Positions 35,343 to 44,485 of a DNA stretch of 64,000 bases are shown one piece after another. Position 1 is the stretch's first letter. Every line of letters begins with the position of its first letter. The position numbers were made by a program, and so were the translations under genes. This DNA comes from an uncultured Sulfitobacter sp. (GTDB taxonomy: Bacteria > Pseudomonadota > Alphaproteobacteria > Rhodobacterales > Rhodobacteraceae). The stretch is from positions 496,001-560,000 of the forward strand of contig NZ_CANMQD010000002.1 in NCBI RefSeq assembly GCF_947499945.1, given 5' to 3'. The notes under the pieces are model-generated. The model worked only from the letters and a program-made list of their open reading frames with translations. It ran no database searches and had not been told where the DNA came from.

Positions 35343-35963
35343 ATGCCCCATGACCACCATGACCATGATCACCCGCACACCCTCTTGCCGCCCGCACCTG
35401 CGCTGCGGGTAAAGGCATTGGAAACCATCCTGACGCAAAAGGGGCTGGTGGATGCCGCCGCACTTGATGTGATTATCGACACTTATGAAAACAAGATCGG
35501 GCCACGCAATGGCGCGCATGTTGTGGCCAAGGCGTGGAGTGACCCTGCGTTTGCCCAAGCGCTGCGGACGGATGCGGATAAGGTGCTGAGCGAGCTTGGA
35601 TATTACGGACGGCAAGGTGAGCATATGGTGGTGGTCGAGAACACGCCGCAGACGCATAACATGGTCGTGTGTACGCTGTGCAGTTGCTATCCTTGGCCGC
35701 TGTTGGGGATACCGCCGGGGTGGTATAAATCCGATGCCTACCGTGCGCGTGCCGTGCGCGAGCCGCGTGCAGTATTGGCTGATTTTGGTGTGAGCCTGCC
35801 CGAGCAGACTGCGGTGCGGGTTTGGGATTCGACGGCGGAGGTGCGCTATCTAGTGTTGCCGATGAGGCCTGAAGGGTCGGAAGGGTTGTCGGAAGAAGCG
35901 TTGATGGATCTGGTGACGCGGGACAGTATGATCGGCACGGGTTTGGCGAAGGATAGATCGTGA
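35343..35963 (+). CDS. nthA: Nitrile hydratase alpha subunit, cobalt type
   Basis: 206 residues. The metal claw is C110-T-L-C113-S-C115 ([11 protein letters not shown]). Thr after the first Cys marks the low-spin Co(III) type; the iron type has Ser. The enzyme hydrates nitriles to amides. The N-terminus is His-rich ([11 protein letters not shown]), a possible metal-delivery segment. It overlaps the beta gene as GTGA and forms an operon nthA-nthB-activator. Start at 35343 is chosen over 35322 for an RBS GGGGCAAGC. Confidence 0.95.
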   Translation: MPHDHHDHDHPHTLLPPAPALRVKALETILTQKGLVDAAALDVIIDTYENKIGPRNGAHVVAKAWSDPAFAQALRTDADKVLSELGYYGRQGEHMVVVENTPQTHNMVVCTLCSCYPWPLLGIPPGWYKSDAYRARAVREPRAVLADFGVSLPEQTAVRVWDSTAEVRYLVLPMRPEGSEGLSEEALMDLVTRDSMIGTGLAKDRS

Positions 35964-36634
35964 CACGCGTCCACGACATGGGCGGGCGGTTTGGCGATGG
36001 TCCTGTGATACCTGAAGACGAGAATGTGAAATTCCATGCCGACTGGCATCCGCGTGCGCTGGCGATTGTGCTGGCCTCTGGCAGCTTGGGAAAATGGAAT
36101 ATTGACGTTTCGCGCCACGCGCGGGAGTGTTTGGCGCCGAAGGATTACACGGCCTTTAGCTATTACGAGAAATGGATGGGCGGTTTGGCGGCTTTGCTGG
36201 TCGAGACGGGGGTGCTGACGCGCGACGAGCTGGCGGGGCAGACGGATGGTCAGATCAGTGAATTGGCAACGAAGAAGCTGACGGCGGATCAGGTGGCAGG
36301 CGTGCTGGCGCGGGGTGGCCCTGCGGACCGCGAGAGTAATGTGGCTCCTGCGTTTGAGATCGGGGATGAAGTGGTGACGCGGCGGATTGCGGAAAATGTA
36401 CTGGTCTCTGGCGGGCATACGCGGTTGCCGTCTTATGCAGCCGGCGCGCGAGGGCGGATCATGCGGTATCATGGCACCCATGTTTTGCCTGACAGCAATG
36501 CGCATGGGTTGGGGGAGGCGCCAGAACCGCTCTATGCGGTGGTGTTTCCGGCCTCTGAGCTGTGGCAGCACCCTGAGCACCCGCGCGATGAAGTCGTGTT
36601 GGACCTTTGGCAAAGCTATTTGGAGGCTGTATGA
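35960..36634 (+). CDS. nthB: Nitrile hydratase beta subunit
   Basis: 224 residues, starting with GTG overlapping the nthA stop as GTGA. The N-terminus [14 protein letters not shown] is the family hallmark; the C-terminus contains the small beta barrel. It pairs with alpha to form the active site. The order alpha-beta-activator is the known Co-type variant. Confidence 0.93.
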   Translation: MTRVHDMGGRFGDGPVIPEDENVKFHADWHPRALAIVLASGSLGKWNIDVSRHARECLAPKDYTAFSYYEKWMGGLAALLVETGVLTRDELAGQTDGQISELATKKLTADQVAGVLARGGPADRESNVAPAFEIGDEVVTRRIAENVLVSGGHTRLPSYAAGARGRIMRYHGTHVLPDSNAHGLGEAPEPLYAVVFPASELWQHPEHPRDEVVLDLWQSYLEAV

Positions 36635-36966
36635 GCGCACCTGAACCTGTGTTTGAAGCGCCGTGGCACGCGCAGCTTTTTGCGCTGACGGTGCATCTCA
36701 ATGAGGCGGGGCATTTTGCGTGGCCTGATTGGGCGGAGCGATTCTCGGCCACGTTGAAGCGGCATGGGATGGCTAAGGATTTGAACGGCGGGGATGATTA
36801 TTTCACCGCTTGGTTAGAGACGCTTGAGAGTTTTTTGGCGGAAGTTGATATGGCAGCGCCTGAGACGGTCGAGGAAATGAGGGCCGCTTGGGAGCGGGCG
36901 TATTTGTCCACTGAACATGGTAAGCCTGTTACGTTGCCAAAAAGTGCGGGGGATGGGGCGCTTTAA
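36631..36966 (+). CDS. Nitrile hydratase activator/accessory protein
   Basis: 111 residues similar to the nitrile hydratase beta N-terminal half and to the P14K/NhlE group that forms an alpha-activator complex and delivers cobalt by self-subunit swapping. It overlaps the beta gene as ATGA, and its stop lies within a 32-base perfect palindrome. No nitrilase, amidase or cobalt transporter gene is next to it. Confidence 0.88.
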   Translation: MSAPEPVFEAPWHAQLFALTVHLNEAGHFAWPDWAERFSATLKRHGMAKDLNGGDDYFTAWLETLESFLAEVDMAAPETVEEMRAAWERAYLSTEHGKPVTLPKSAGDGAL

Positions 36967-36987
36967 GCCTTAAGGCTTAAAGCGCCC
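36956..36987. terminator. 32-base perfect palindrome at end of nitrile hydratase operon
   Basis: GGGCGCTTTAAGCCTT and its exact complement, spanning the stop codon of the activator gene. It can form a full-length stem. There is no long T-tract, so it acts as a terminator or 3' mRNA stabiliser, or both directions for the convergent gene. Confidence 0.6.
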
Positions 36988-37001
36988 TCCCACCGACCCC
37001 A

Positions 37002-37397
37002 TCATGCATCGACATCATCTACGTCTGCTTGGCCCGAGAGGGCGCGGCGCACGATGCTCCAGCTGAGGCCGATGGCCAGCACAAAGCTGAGGGCGATGAG
37101 GCCGAGCCAGACGTTAAAGCTGGGGTCGTCAAGGCGCAGAACGCCCAGATCATAGAGTACCCAAAGACCTGCGCCCACAACCGCCAACACGAGCAGCATG
37201 CCGAAAGAGCCAATGCTGCGCAGGGTGGCGCGCAGGTAAATAATGTAACCAATCATCAGGAACAGCCCGATAAGCACCGCGATGGACATATTCATGCTGC
37301 CGTAGCTGCGTGCCCATTGCACATAATTATACTCGGTCGGGTTGAAGGTCAGTGCCAGCAGTGCAAATGCGCAAATCCAGCGGATGATAAAGCCCAT
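37002..37397 (-). CDS. DUF6524-like membrane protein
   Basis: 131 residues with about four membrane segments (2-20, 36-55, 65-85, 95-115). The N-terminus MGFIIRWICAFALLAL.. NPTEYNYVQW is the DUF6524-like signature as I recall it. Start at 37397 fits an AAGGA site 10 bases upstream, against 37418. Function unknown. Confidence 0.65.
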   Translation of the reverse strand: MGFIIRWICAFALLALTFNPTEYNYVQWARSYGSMNMSIAVLIGLFLMIGYIIYLRATLRSIGSFGMLLVLAVVGAGLWVLYDLGVLRLDDPSFNVWLGLIALSFVLAIGLSWSIVRRALSGQADVDDVDA

Positions 37398-37563
37398 GGC
37401 AGCGTGTCCTTTGATCAATTTCGGCGCAATATCGGGGGCTGTGCATCAAAAGTCTATGGGATGATGTAAGTTTGCGGTTTCGCGTGGGGGCATGGACCGC
37501 TATTAGGGGCACGGATTTGGATTGCGCACGCCGCGCGTCTCCCGCTGCTTTGAGAGGAATATC

Positions 37564-38856
37564 ATGGCCAATGTTGTTGTCGTAGGCGCCCAATGGGGTG
37601 ACGAAGGTAAAGGCAAGATCGTCGACTGGCTCTCGGAGCGGGCGGATGTGATCGCGCGTTTTCAGGGCGGGCATAACGCAGGGCACACGCTGGTGATTGA
37701 TGGCGAAGTGTTCAAGCTGTCGCTGCTGCCATCGGGGATTGTACGCGGTGGTAAGTTGTCGGTGATTGGCAACGGTGTTGTGCTGGATCCTTGGCATCTG
37801 GAAAAAGAGATCGCGGGACTGCGAAAGCAGGGTGTGACGATCACGCCAGAGACGCTGATGATTGCGGAGAATACGCCGCTGATCCTGCCGATCCATGGTG
37901 AATTGGACCGCGCACGCGAAGAGCAGACAGCAGTGGCCAAGATTGGCACAACGGGGCGCGGCATCGGGCCTGCCTATGAGGATAAAGTGGGTCGGCGTTC
38001 GGTTCGGGTGGCTGATCTGGCCGACGATGCGACGCTTGAGCTGCGGGTTGATCGTGCGCTGGTGCATCACGATGCGTTGCGCCGTGGGCTTGGTCTTGAG
38101 CCTGTCGACCGTGCGCGTTTGCTTGCGGATTTGCGGGCGATTGCGCCGAGCGTTTTGGAGTATGCCGCACCCGTATGGAAAGTGCTGAATGAAAAGCGCA
38201 AAGCGGGTAAGCGGATTTTGTTTGAGGGGGCGCAGGGGGCGCTGCTTGACATTGATTTCGGGACTTATCCGTTTGTGACTTCTTCCAATGTGATTGCGGG
38301 GCAGGCGGCGACTGGAACGGGCATCGGGCCAGGCTCGATCGATTTTGTTCTGGGGATTGTGAAGGCCTATACCACCCGCGTGGGTGAGGGGCCGTTTCCG
38401 GCAGAGTTGAATGATGCGGACGGGCAGCGTTTGGGCGAGCGGGGCCATGAATTTGGCACTGTGACAGGCCGCAAGCGGCGCTGTGGCTGGTTTGATGCGG
38501 TTCTGGTGCGCCAGACCTGTGCGACCTCTGGCGTCAACGGGATTTCGTTTACAAAGCTGGATGTGCTCGACGGGTTCGAGACTTTGAAAATCTGTGTGGC
38601 TTATGAGCTGGACGGCAAGCGGCTGGATTACCTGCCCACTGCGGCGGACCAGCAGGCACGTTGCACGCCGATTTATGAAGAGATGCCGGGGTGGTCTGAG
38701 TCGACCGAGGGTGCGCGCTCTTGGGCGGATTTGCCTGCGGAAGCGATCAAATACGTGCGCCGTGTGGAGGAACTGATCGAGTGTCCTGTGGCGCTGTTGT
38801 CGACCTCGCCCGAGCGTGAGGACACGATTTTGGTCACGGACCCCTTTGCGGACTGA
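37564..38856 (+). CDS. purA: Adenylosuccinate synthetase
   Basis: 430 residues. The GTP-binding start [15 protein letters not shown] and the [11 protein letters not shown] signature are complete. It makes adenylosuccinate from IMP and aspartate. The GAGG site at 37553 sets the start. purD lies at 55 kb, unlinked. Confidence 0.98.
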   Translation: MANVVVVGAQWGDEGKGKIVDWLSERADVIARFQGGHNAGHTLVIDGEVFKLSLLPSGIVRGGKLSVIGNGVVLDPWHLEKEIAGLRKQGVTITPETLMIAENTPLILPIHGELDRAREEQTAVAKIGTTGRGIGPAYEDKVGRRSVRVADLADDATLELRVDRALVHHDALRRGLGLEPVDRARLLADLRAIAPSVLEYAAPVWKVLNEKRKAGKRILFEGAQGALLDIDFGTYPFVTSSNVIAGQAATGTGIGPGSIDFVLGIVKAYTTRVGEGPFPAELNDADGQRLGERGHEFGTVTGRKRRCGWFDAVLVRQTCATSGVNGISFTKLDVLDGFETLKICVAYELDGKRLDYLPTAADQQARCTPIYEEMPGWSESTEGARSWADLPAEAIKYVRRVEELIECPVALLSTSPEREDTILVTDPFAD

Positions 38857-38924
38857 TTGTCGCAATTGAAAATAATGCGGGGTGGGCCAAGTCTGGTGTA
38901 TCTCGTAAATCGATAGAGGAAAAG

Positions 38925-39161
38925 ATGATGGCCCTGAGTTACAAAGCCCGCCGCCGTTGGTCCCTGTTTTTGCTGCTAGTGGCGCTGCCTGTTTATATTG
39001 TGTTTATGGTTTGGGGCATTGCGCAGTTTGACCGTCCGCCATTTTGGGTCGAGCTTTTGATCTATGTGGGTTCTGGTGTGATCTGGGCGTTTCCGTTGAA
39101 GGCGGTGTTCAAAGGGGTGGGGCAGGCCGATCCTGACGCGCCACATGATCCGCTGGCATGA
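38925..39161 (+). CDS. DUF2842 family membrane protein
   Basis: 78 residues with two membrane helices (about 14-33 and 43-62). The C-terminal DPDAPHDPL tail and the order fit DUF2842, common in Alphaproteobacteria. Function unknown. It overlaps the next VOC gene by 4 bases (ATGA). Confidence 0.85.
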   Translation: MMALSYKARRRWSLFLLLVALPVYIVFMVWGIAQFDRPPFWVELLIYVGSGVIWAFPLKAVFKGVGQADPDAPHDPLA

Positions 39162-39541
39162 AGGCTGCTGTTCCCATCTTGCGTAGTTTTGACGAAGCGG
39201 CGGCAAAGGCATTTTACATTGATTTTCTGGGGTTCAAAATTTTATTCGAACATCGGTTCGGTGAGGATGCGCCGCTGTACTTCGCTGTGAAGCAGGGCGC
39301 GTGTGAATTGCACTTGTCTGAGCATTTTGGTGATGGAACACCGGGGACTTTTGTACGGATTGAAGTTGAGGATGTCGCGGATATGTCTGCTATGCTGAAC
39401 GCCAAGAAGTTCAAGAATGCCAAGCCGGGATGGCAGCGGCAGGAATGGGGGTGGGATGAGATGAGCATTTCCGACCCTGGGGGTAACAAACTGATTTTTG
39501 CGTCACCGATACCTCAAGATGTAAAAAAGGCGGACCTGTAA
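39158..39541 (+). CDS. VOC/bleomycin-resistance-like protein
   Basis: 127 residues with the VOC fold, ending in SDPGGNKLIFASP; the closest look is the bleomycin-binding type protein branch, which sequesters rather than catalyses. Whether it gives resistance cannot be said. It is coupled to the DUF2842 gene, and both end at the strong terminator at 39523. Confidence 0.8.
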   Translation: MKAAVPILRSFDEAAAKAFYIDFLGFKILFEHRFGEDAPLYFAVKQGACELHLSEHFGDGTPGTFVRIEVEDVADMSAMLNAKKFKNAKPGWQRQEWGWDEMSISDPGGNKLIFASPIPQDVKKADL

Positions 39542-39554
39542 GGCCCGCCTTTTT
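39523..39554. terminator. Bidirectional terminator
   Basis: AAAAAAGGCGGACC (39523-39536) and GGCCCGCCTTTTT form a stem with T/A-runs on both sides, placed between two convergent genes. Confidence 0.85.
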
Positions 39555-39574
39555 CATGTTCGGTGTGAAAGAGT

Positions 39575-41860
39575 TCAGCCTGCTGCACGTTTGGCCGGTT
39601 TGAACCCGATCTGGTCGGAAGCCTGAAAACGGCCTCCTTTCATTTTCTCGATCTTACCCTCGCGCAGGAGTTTGCCAAAAGAGCGCAAGCTGTCTTCACG
39701 GGTGAAGTTCTCTTTTTCCACCTGACGCACTTTTGTCATGAGCTGTGGACGCGAGAACTGCTCATGGCCCTCAACAAAGGACAGGTAAGCGGCAGCAGCT
39801 TCGAGCAGATCGGGCAGTTTGGTTGCGCCCATCTGATCTGCAAAATCTGCAAAATCCTCGCTTTGCTGTGCTGCGTGAGGCGCAGGCGTCGGGGCAGCAG
39901 CAACACGGCGCGGACGTACCGGCGCCACTCTTTTGATCTCGCCTGTGTCGATGCGCTGCTCTGCAACCAATTTGAGGGGGGCCGGACGCGGCTCTGCAGG
40001 GCGCTCGGTACGGGTGCGCTCTCCTGACACGGGACGGCGCGGACGAACCACACTGGCCAGATCGTCGCGATAAGCTTCATCGGCTTCTTCGTTGTCATCT
40101 GTCCCTACGACAGCTTCGTCCGCTTTTTTCGCGGCAACAGCGGCGCGCAGGTGGGCAAAGGCGTCTCGGCGCGTTGCGGCTTCTGGCTCTTCCATTTGCT
40201 GTTCACTTTCCTCCATCAGACGGGAAAAATCCTCATCCGCGGGGGCGCGTATACGTGCGCGGGGCGCAACGGCGGCTTGCACCGCGAAGTCGTCTTCGTC
40301 GTCTTCGAATTCGTCTGCTGATGCCATATCGGCTTCAAGCTCGGCCAATTCACGTGCAAGCGCTTCTTCTTCCTCGTCGCTGAGGGTGGAACGGCTGGCA
40401 AGCGGTGCTTTTCGCAGATGGTTTGCGGGTGCTTCATCCTCCTCCTCTTCGTCGTCGTCGTATTCTTCCAACTGGCCGGACTGAATTGCCGCCTCTAATG
40501 TCGCTCGCTTTACCTTGAGAACGCGGGTGCGGGGGGCTGGCTTTGGCGCGACGGGTGCGGGTGCTTCGGGCTCAACTTCATCGGTATCATCCTCACCTGT
40601 CTCGTCTTCTTCAAAGAGATTTTCATCGGTCAGAGACACGTCGTCAGCACCGGCCTCGACGCTGTCCATTGTGGCGAGGATGTTACCAGTTGTGGTGTCA
40701 TCTTCATCTTCGTCGTCAAAGTAGTCTTCGTCGTCGTCATAGTTTTCTTCGTCACCATAGTTGGCGGGCAAAGCAGAAGTATCTGTCTCGCCTTCCAGAC
40801 GGCTTAGGATTGCGGCGATGTCATCATCGTCGCTCTCGCCATCTGTATCAGCGTGCTCTTTATCATAGGTATCATCATCGGCGGTTTCGAATTCGTCATC
40901 AGCTTCCAACGCGTCCTCAAGATCGCGAAGGGTGTCGGCGAGCACATCCGTTGATGTCTCTTCTTCGTCCTCAATGTCTGCGATCTCGTCGATGATTTTA
41001 GCAGCGGGTGCAACGGTTGCATCTGCGTGTTGGTCCTCGGAATAGTCAGGCGCAGCAACGGCTTCGCCCTGTTGTGAGACAACGGCGCGGATCCGCTTGA
41101 GTTTGTCCGCAATGCTGTCAGCTTTTGCACGGTCCTGTGCAGGGGTCGCGTCGTCCTCAAAGTCGTCCAGAGCTGTTTTTGTAGATGGATCGGCAGAGCT
41201 TCCCTCAGCAAAAAAGGCTTCAACGTCTTCATCAGGCAAGCTTGGCACGATTACACGTTCGGCTTCAGCTGATTTTACAGGGGCGGCTTCGGGCTCGGCT
41301 TTGACCTCTGCCTTTGGGGCTTCCTCCGGCACAACAGCTTCTTTGATGTCATGATCAACTGCGAATGTCTTGGTTTTTGTGACGATGCGGGGCTTTGGTG
41401 CAGTCAGGCTTACCTTGACCGTTGGCGTTTCTGTCTCCGGCGCTTTGGCTTGAACCTTGGCGGCTGCTGCTTCTTCCTGCTTTGCAGCTGCTGCTTCTGA
41501 TGCCGCTTGTTCTTTGGTTGCTTTCTCAACAGTAGCGCCGGCGATTGCTTCGGCTACATCCTCAACAGCGTCGGATGCCACGAGAGCAGCGGCCTGTTGC
41601 GGTGCACTTTGGGCGGAAAGGACGATACGGCCCTTGTCTTCGCGTGCTTCTACATGCCGCGAAATCTCGCGCTCTGCGATGCGGGCCAGCATTTGTGCGT
41701 CTGGCTGGACCGGTTCAGCGCCGAAATATCGGTCATCGGCGGAAAGATCGCGAAAATACTCCGCGATAGCTTTCATCGTGCCAAAGGAATCATCGAACCC
41801 CTCAAGCGTGCACGAAAAAGTACCATAAGAGACGGTAAGAATTTTGTTGTTGTTAATCAT
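39575..41860 (-). CDS. Large acidic protein with winged-helix-like C-terminus
   Basis: 761 residues in three parts. Residues 1-75 form a conserved-looking globular domain (LTVSYGTFSCTLEGFDDSF). Residues about 90-680 are a very acidic low-complexity region with DDE/EDD runs. Residues about 685-761 fit a winged helix (FSRPQLMTKVRQVEKEN, then SFGKLLREGKIEK). I do not recognise the protein; a DNA- or chromatin-associated role, or a scaffold, is plausible. The central region likely runs as a disordered spacer. Confidence 0.75.
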   Translation of the reverse strand: MINNNKILTVSYGTFSCTLEGFDDSFGTMKAIAEYFRDLSADDRYFGAEPVQPDAQMLARIAEREISRHVEAREDKGRIVLSAQSAPQQAAALVASDAVEDVAEAIAGATVEKATKEQAASEAAAAKQEEAAAAKVQAKAPETETPTVKVSLTAPKPRIVTKTKTFAVDHDIKEAVVPEEAPKAEVKAEPEAAPVKSAEAERVIVPSLPDEDVEAFFAEGSSADPSTKTALDDFEDDATPAQDRAKADSIADKLKRIRAVVSQQGEAVAAPDYSEDQHADATVAPAAKIIDEIADIEDEEETSTDVLADTLRDLEDALEADDEFETADDDTYDKEHADTDGESDDDDIAAILSRLEGETDTSALPANYGDEENYDDDEDYFDDEDEDDTTTGNILATMDSVEAGADDVSLTDENLFEEDETGEDDTDEVEPEAPAPVAPKPAPRTRVLKVKRATLEAAIQSGQLEEYDDDEEEEDEAPANHLRKAPLASRSTLSDEEEEALARELAELEADMASADEFEDDEDDFAVQAAVAPRARIRAPADEDFSRLMEESEQQMEEPEAATRRDAFAHLRAAVAAKKADEAVVGTDDNEEADEAYRDDLASVVRPRRPVSGERTRTERPAEPRPAPLKLVAEQRIDTGEIKRVAPVRPRRVAAAPTPAPHAAQQSEDFADFADQMGATKLPDLLEAAAAYLSFVEGHEQFSRPQLMTKVRQVEKENFTREDSLRSFGKLLREGKIEKMKGGRFQASDQIGFKPAKRAAG

Positions 41861-41998
41861 CGGATGCTCGTCCTCTGCGTATTAATTGGGACTTGTTTAC
41901 CATGAAAGCCAAGGCCAAAGCGGCCCGAAACTGTGCCAGACGCGGTATCATTGTGTGGCGATATTGTGGTCATCCGCCAATTTCGGCATGTAAGTGCC

Positions 41999-42718
41999 AT
42001 GTATATTACCCCGTCTAAAGCCATTCTGAGCAGTTCCCGTCCTATCGCGTTCCTCGGTGGGGGACATGCTAGCGCGCCAGACCTTGCGGATGCGTTAACC
42101 ATCTGCGGCAAACTCGTCGCTGTGGATGGTGGTCTTGTGGCGGCGCAAACGGCCGGACGGATGCCCGATGCCGTGATCGGTGATATGGACAGCGCCCCCC
42201 CAGAGGCATTGGCCCAAGTGCCGCAGGAGCGTCGGCACCACGTAAGTGAACAACAATCCACCGATTTCGACAAGGCTCTTCGCAGTGTGGACGCACCTGT
42301 CGTGGTTGGTGTGGGATTTTGCGGGGGACGAGTGGATCATCAAATGGCGGCGTTTCATACGCTGCTGGTGCATGCGGACAGGCCCTGCATTCTCATCGCT
42401 GAACACGAGGTGATTGCGCTGGCACCGCCGCAGCTTTCGCTGGATATGGGGGCGGGAGAGGTGGTGTCGCTTTACCCGATGCTCCCTGTGCAGGGGCGCA
42501 GTGCAGGGTTGGAATGGCCGATTGACGGGCTGGCGTTTGACCCGGCGCGGTTTATTGGCACATCGAACCGTGCTTTGGGGAAAGTGACCTTGGTGATGGA
42601 CGCGCCGGGTATGTTGTTGATCGTGCCGAAGCACTATCTCAAACCGCTGGTGGCGCATTTTGTGCAAGGCGGCGTGCGCTGGCCTGCTCGCGCAGCAGAA
42701 CATATATCCCCGCCGTGA
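41999..42718 (+). CDS. Thiamine diphosphokinase
   Basis: 239 residues with the TPK motifs VAVDGG, IGDMDS and STDFDKAL (about 40-95) that bind ATP and thiamine. It makes thiamine diphosphate from thiamine. The start at 41999 is preferred over 41933. No TPP riboswitch was seen in the 138-base gap upstream. Its last 80 bases overlap the tail of the convergent DMT gene. Confidence 0.9.
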   Translation: MYITPSKAILSSSRPIAFLGGGHASAPDLADALTICGKLVAVDGGLVAAQTAGRMPDAVIGDMDSAPPEALAQVPQERRHHVSEQQSTDFDKALRSVDAPVVVGVGFCGGRVDHQMAAFHTLLVHADRPCILIAEHEVIALAPPQLSLDMGAGEVVSLYPMLPVQGRSAGLEWPIDGLAFDPARFIGTSNRALGKVTLVMDAPGMLLIVPKHYLKPLVAHFVQGGVRWPARAAEHISPP

Positions 42719-43559
42719 TGGTGAGCGCGATGCCGTAGGCGGCGAGGCTGTCGGGCAGTTCCGAAAATAGCCAGAAACCGACGGCAGTGGCCACAGGAAT
42801 TTCGAGATATTGCATGGGGGCGAGTGTGGCGCTGGGCGCGAACCGCAGGGACCATGTCATCATCAGGTGTGCGAGCGTGCCGAGAACGCCGATCGCGAGC
42901 AGCATTTTAAGCTCCCATGCGTTTGGTTGGATCAGGGCTAGCGGTGTGAAGTCCGCCCACATGCCAAGAGCCATGAAGGGTGCGAGAATCGCGACAGCAA
43001 TGATGCCGCTGACGGCTTGGAGGGCAATCGGGTCCACTTCGCGCGCGATCTGGCGAGTGGTGAGCATGAAGAGCGCAAAGATGATTGCTACGGCGACGGG
43101 TAGCAGGGCGATCCATCCTACGGCGAGGAAGTTGGGCTGGATCACTAGTAGCGTGCCGATGAAACCGATTGCGCAGGCCGCAATGCGGTGGGGGCCGACT
43201 TCCTCACCCAGCACAAAATGACCCAGCAGCAGCATGAAAAAGGGCATGACGAATGCGATGGCGACGGCGTCAGCGAGAGGCAGGAACTGAAGCGACGTGA
43301 ACATGCAGCCGATGCCGAGGATGTGGAGGACAGTGCGGATTGTTGCGAGACGCCATGCGCGGGGCGATAGGCGCCACGGCATTGCATAGATCACGACGAG
43401 CGGGATCAGAAGTATGGCCTGAACGCCGAACCTCACCAGAACGAGTTGGCCAAGTGGGATCGTTGCACCGAGCAGTTTGGCGAGTGCGTCGCCGAGCGGA
43501 GCAAGGATGCAAAAGCCGAGCATGAGGGTGATGCCGAGAATGGGTCTGTCTGGTGTCAT
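42639..43559 (-). CDS. EamA/DMT-family transporter
   Basis: 306 residues, ten predicted membrane segments as two EamA repeats. The first repeat contains the family-typical LGDALAKLLGATIPL and the second PMQYLEIPVATAVGFWLFSE. It probably exports amino acids or metabolites. The C-terminal 26 codons overlap the thiamine diphosphokinase gene on the other strand. It is 143 bases from the DJ-1-like gene, separated by a hairpin. Confidence 0.9.
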   Translation of the reverse strand: MTPDRPILGITLMLGFCILAPLGDALAKLLGATIPLGQLVLVRFGVQAILLIPLVVIYAMPWRLSPRAWRLATIRTVLHILGIGCMFTSLQFLPLADAVAIAFVMPFFMLLLGHFVLGEEVGPHRIAACAIGFIGTLLVIQPNFLAVGWIALLPVAVAIIFALFMLTTRQIAREVDPIALQAVSGIIAVAILAPFMALGMWADFTPLALIQPNAWELKMLLAIGVLGTLAHLMMTWSLRFAPSATLAPMQYLEIPVATAVGFWLFSELPDSLAAYGIALTITAGIYVLLREQASARRLAQNAPPAV

Positions 43560-43670
43560 ACCTCAAGGGGTAGAGCGGCAGATTAGGTGTGGCAAGGATG
43601 ATGTCTGGGGAAGGGATTTTTTCGGAAAACATAGGGGTTGAATTCTTCAAAAACTTTTATGCTTGGCGTA

Positions 43671-43693
43671 GGCGGGGCACGTGATGCCCCGCC
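43671..43693. terminator. Hairpin after DJ-1-like gene
   Basis: GGCGGGGC (43671-43678) and GCCCCGCC (43686-43693) with a 7-base loop, just beyond the stop at 43702. Termination strength uncertain because the T-tract is weak. Confidence 0.55.
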
Positions 43694-43701
43694 TGTCCTA
43701 T

Positions 43702-44373
43702 TTACAGCAGGTCGAGAAGAGCCTTTGCCGCTGCCTCGGAGGAGGCGGGGTTCTGGCCAGTGACCAGCTTGCCGTCTGTGGTTACGAAGCTGGCCCAGTC
43801 GTCGCCCTTGAGATAGACGCCGCCGTTTGCTTTGAGCATGTCCTCGACCAAGAAAGGTACAACATCGGTGAGGCCGACACCTTCTTCTTCGGTATTGGTG
43901 AAGCCAGTAACTTTCTTGCCTGCGACCAGCGGTTTGTCGTTGATCTTTGTGTGTTTGAAGATCGCAGGGGCATGGCAAACGGCACCGATGGGTAGGTCGT
44001 GCTCTGCAAAGCTCTCGATTATACGAATGCTGTCGGCATCTTCGGCGAGATCCCAGAGCGGGCCATGGCCACCGGGGTAGAAGACGGCGTCGTAGCCTTC
44101 AGCGGTGATCTCGGAAAGGACGCGTGTGGAGGCGAGGGCCGCTTGGGCATCGTCGTCTGATTTGAAGCGCTTGGTGGCTTCGGTCTGGGCGTCTTCACTG
44201 TCGCTTTTTGGATCAAGGGGCGGTTGGCCACCTTTGGGCGAGGCCAGTGTGATCGTCGCACCTGCGTCTTTGAGCACGTAATAGGGGGCGGCGAATTCTT
44301 CGAGCCAGAAGCCTGTCTTTTCGCCTGTATCGCCGAGTTTGTCGTGGGAAGTGAGGATCATCAAAATATTCAT
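43702..44373 (-). CDS. DJ-1/PfpI-family protein (Hsp31-like)
   Basis: 223 residues of the DJ-1/PfpI fold with Cys in the nucleophile elbow AVCHAPA and a YPGGHGPLWDL glutamate/His loop. The family includes glyoxalase III-like and chaperone proteins that protect against carbonyl stress; the subfamily with long inserted EDAQTEAT segment is Hsp31-like. Substrate unknown. Likely single-gene transcript. Confidence 0.88.
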   Translation of the reverse strand: MNILMILTSHDKLGDTGEKTGFWLEEFAAPYYVLKDAGATITLASPKGGQPPLDPKSDSEDAQTEATKRFKSDDDAQAALASTRVLSEITAEGYDAVFYPGGHGPLWDLAEDADSIRIIESFAEHDLPIGAVCHAPAIFKHTKINDKPLVAGKKVTGFTNTEEEGVGLTDVVPFLVEDMLKANGGVYLKGDDWASFVTTDGKLVTGQNPASSEAAAKALLDLL

Positions 44374-44485
44374 GGGGTGTCCTGTCTGTTGCCAAGGCGT
44401 GCGGAAATTGCATGCGTCGGGGAGACAACGGACCTAAGCGCTGCGGGTTCCTTATGAAACAGATGACGGTGCGTCAGACACGCGA

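Noticed and set aside
37327..38865. 512-codon minus-strand frame opposite purA
   Set aside because: It mirrors purA along its whole length and is rich in Arg, His and Gln, typical of antisense frames in GC-rich genes.
41861..41998. TPP riboswitch before the thiamine diphosphokinase gene
   Set aside because: Conserved CTGAGA and related elements of a THI box are not visible in the gap.
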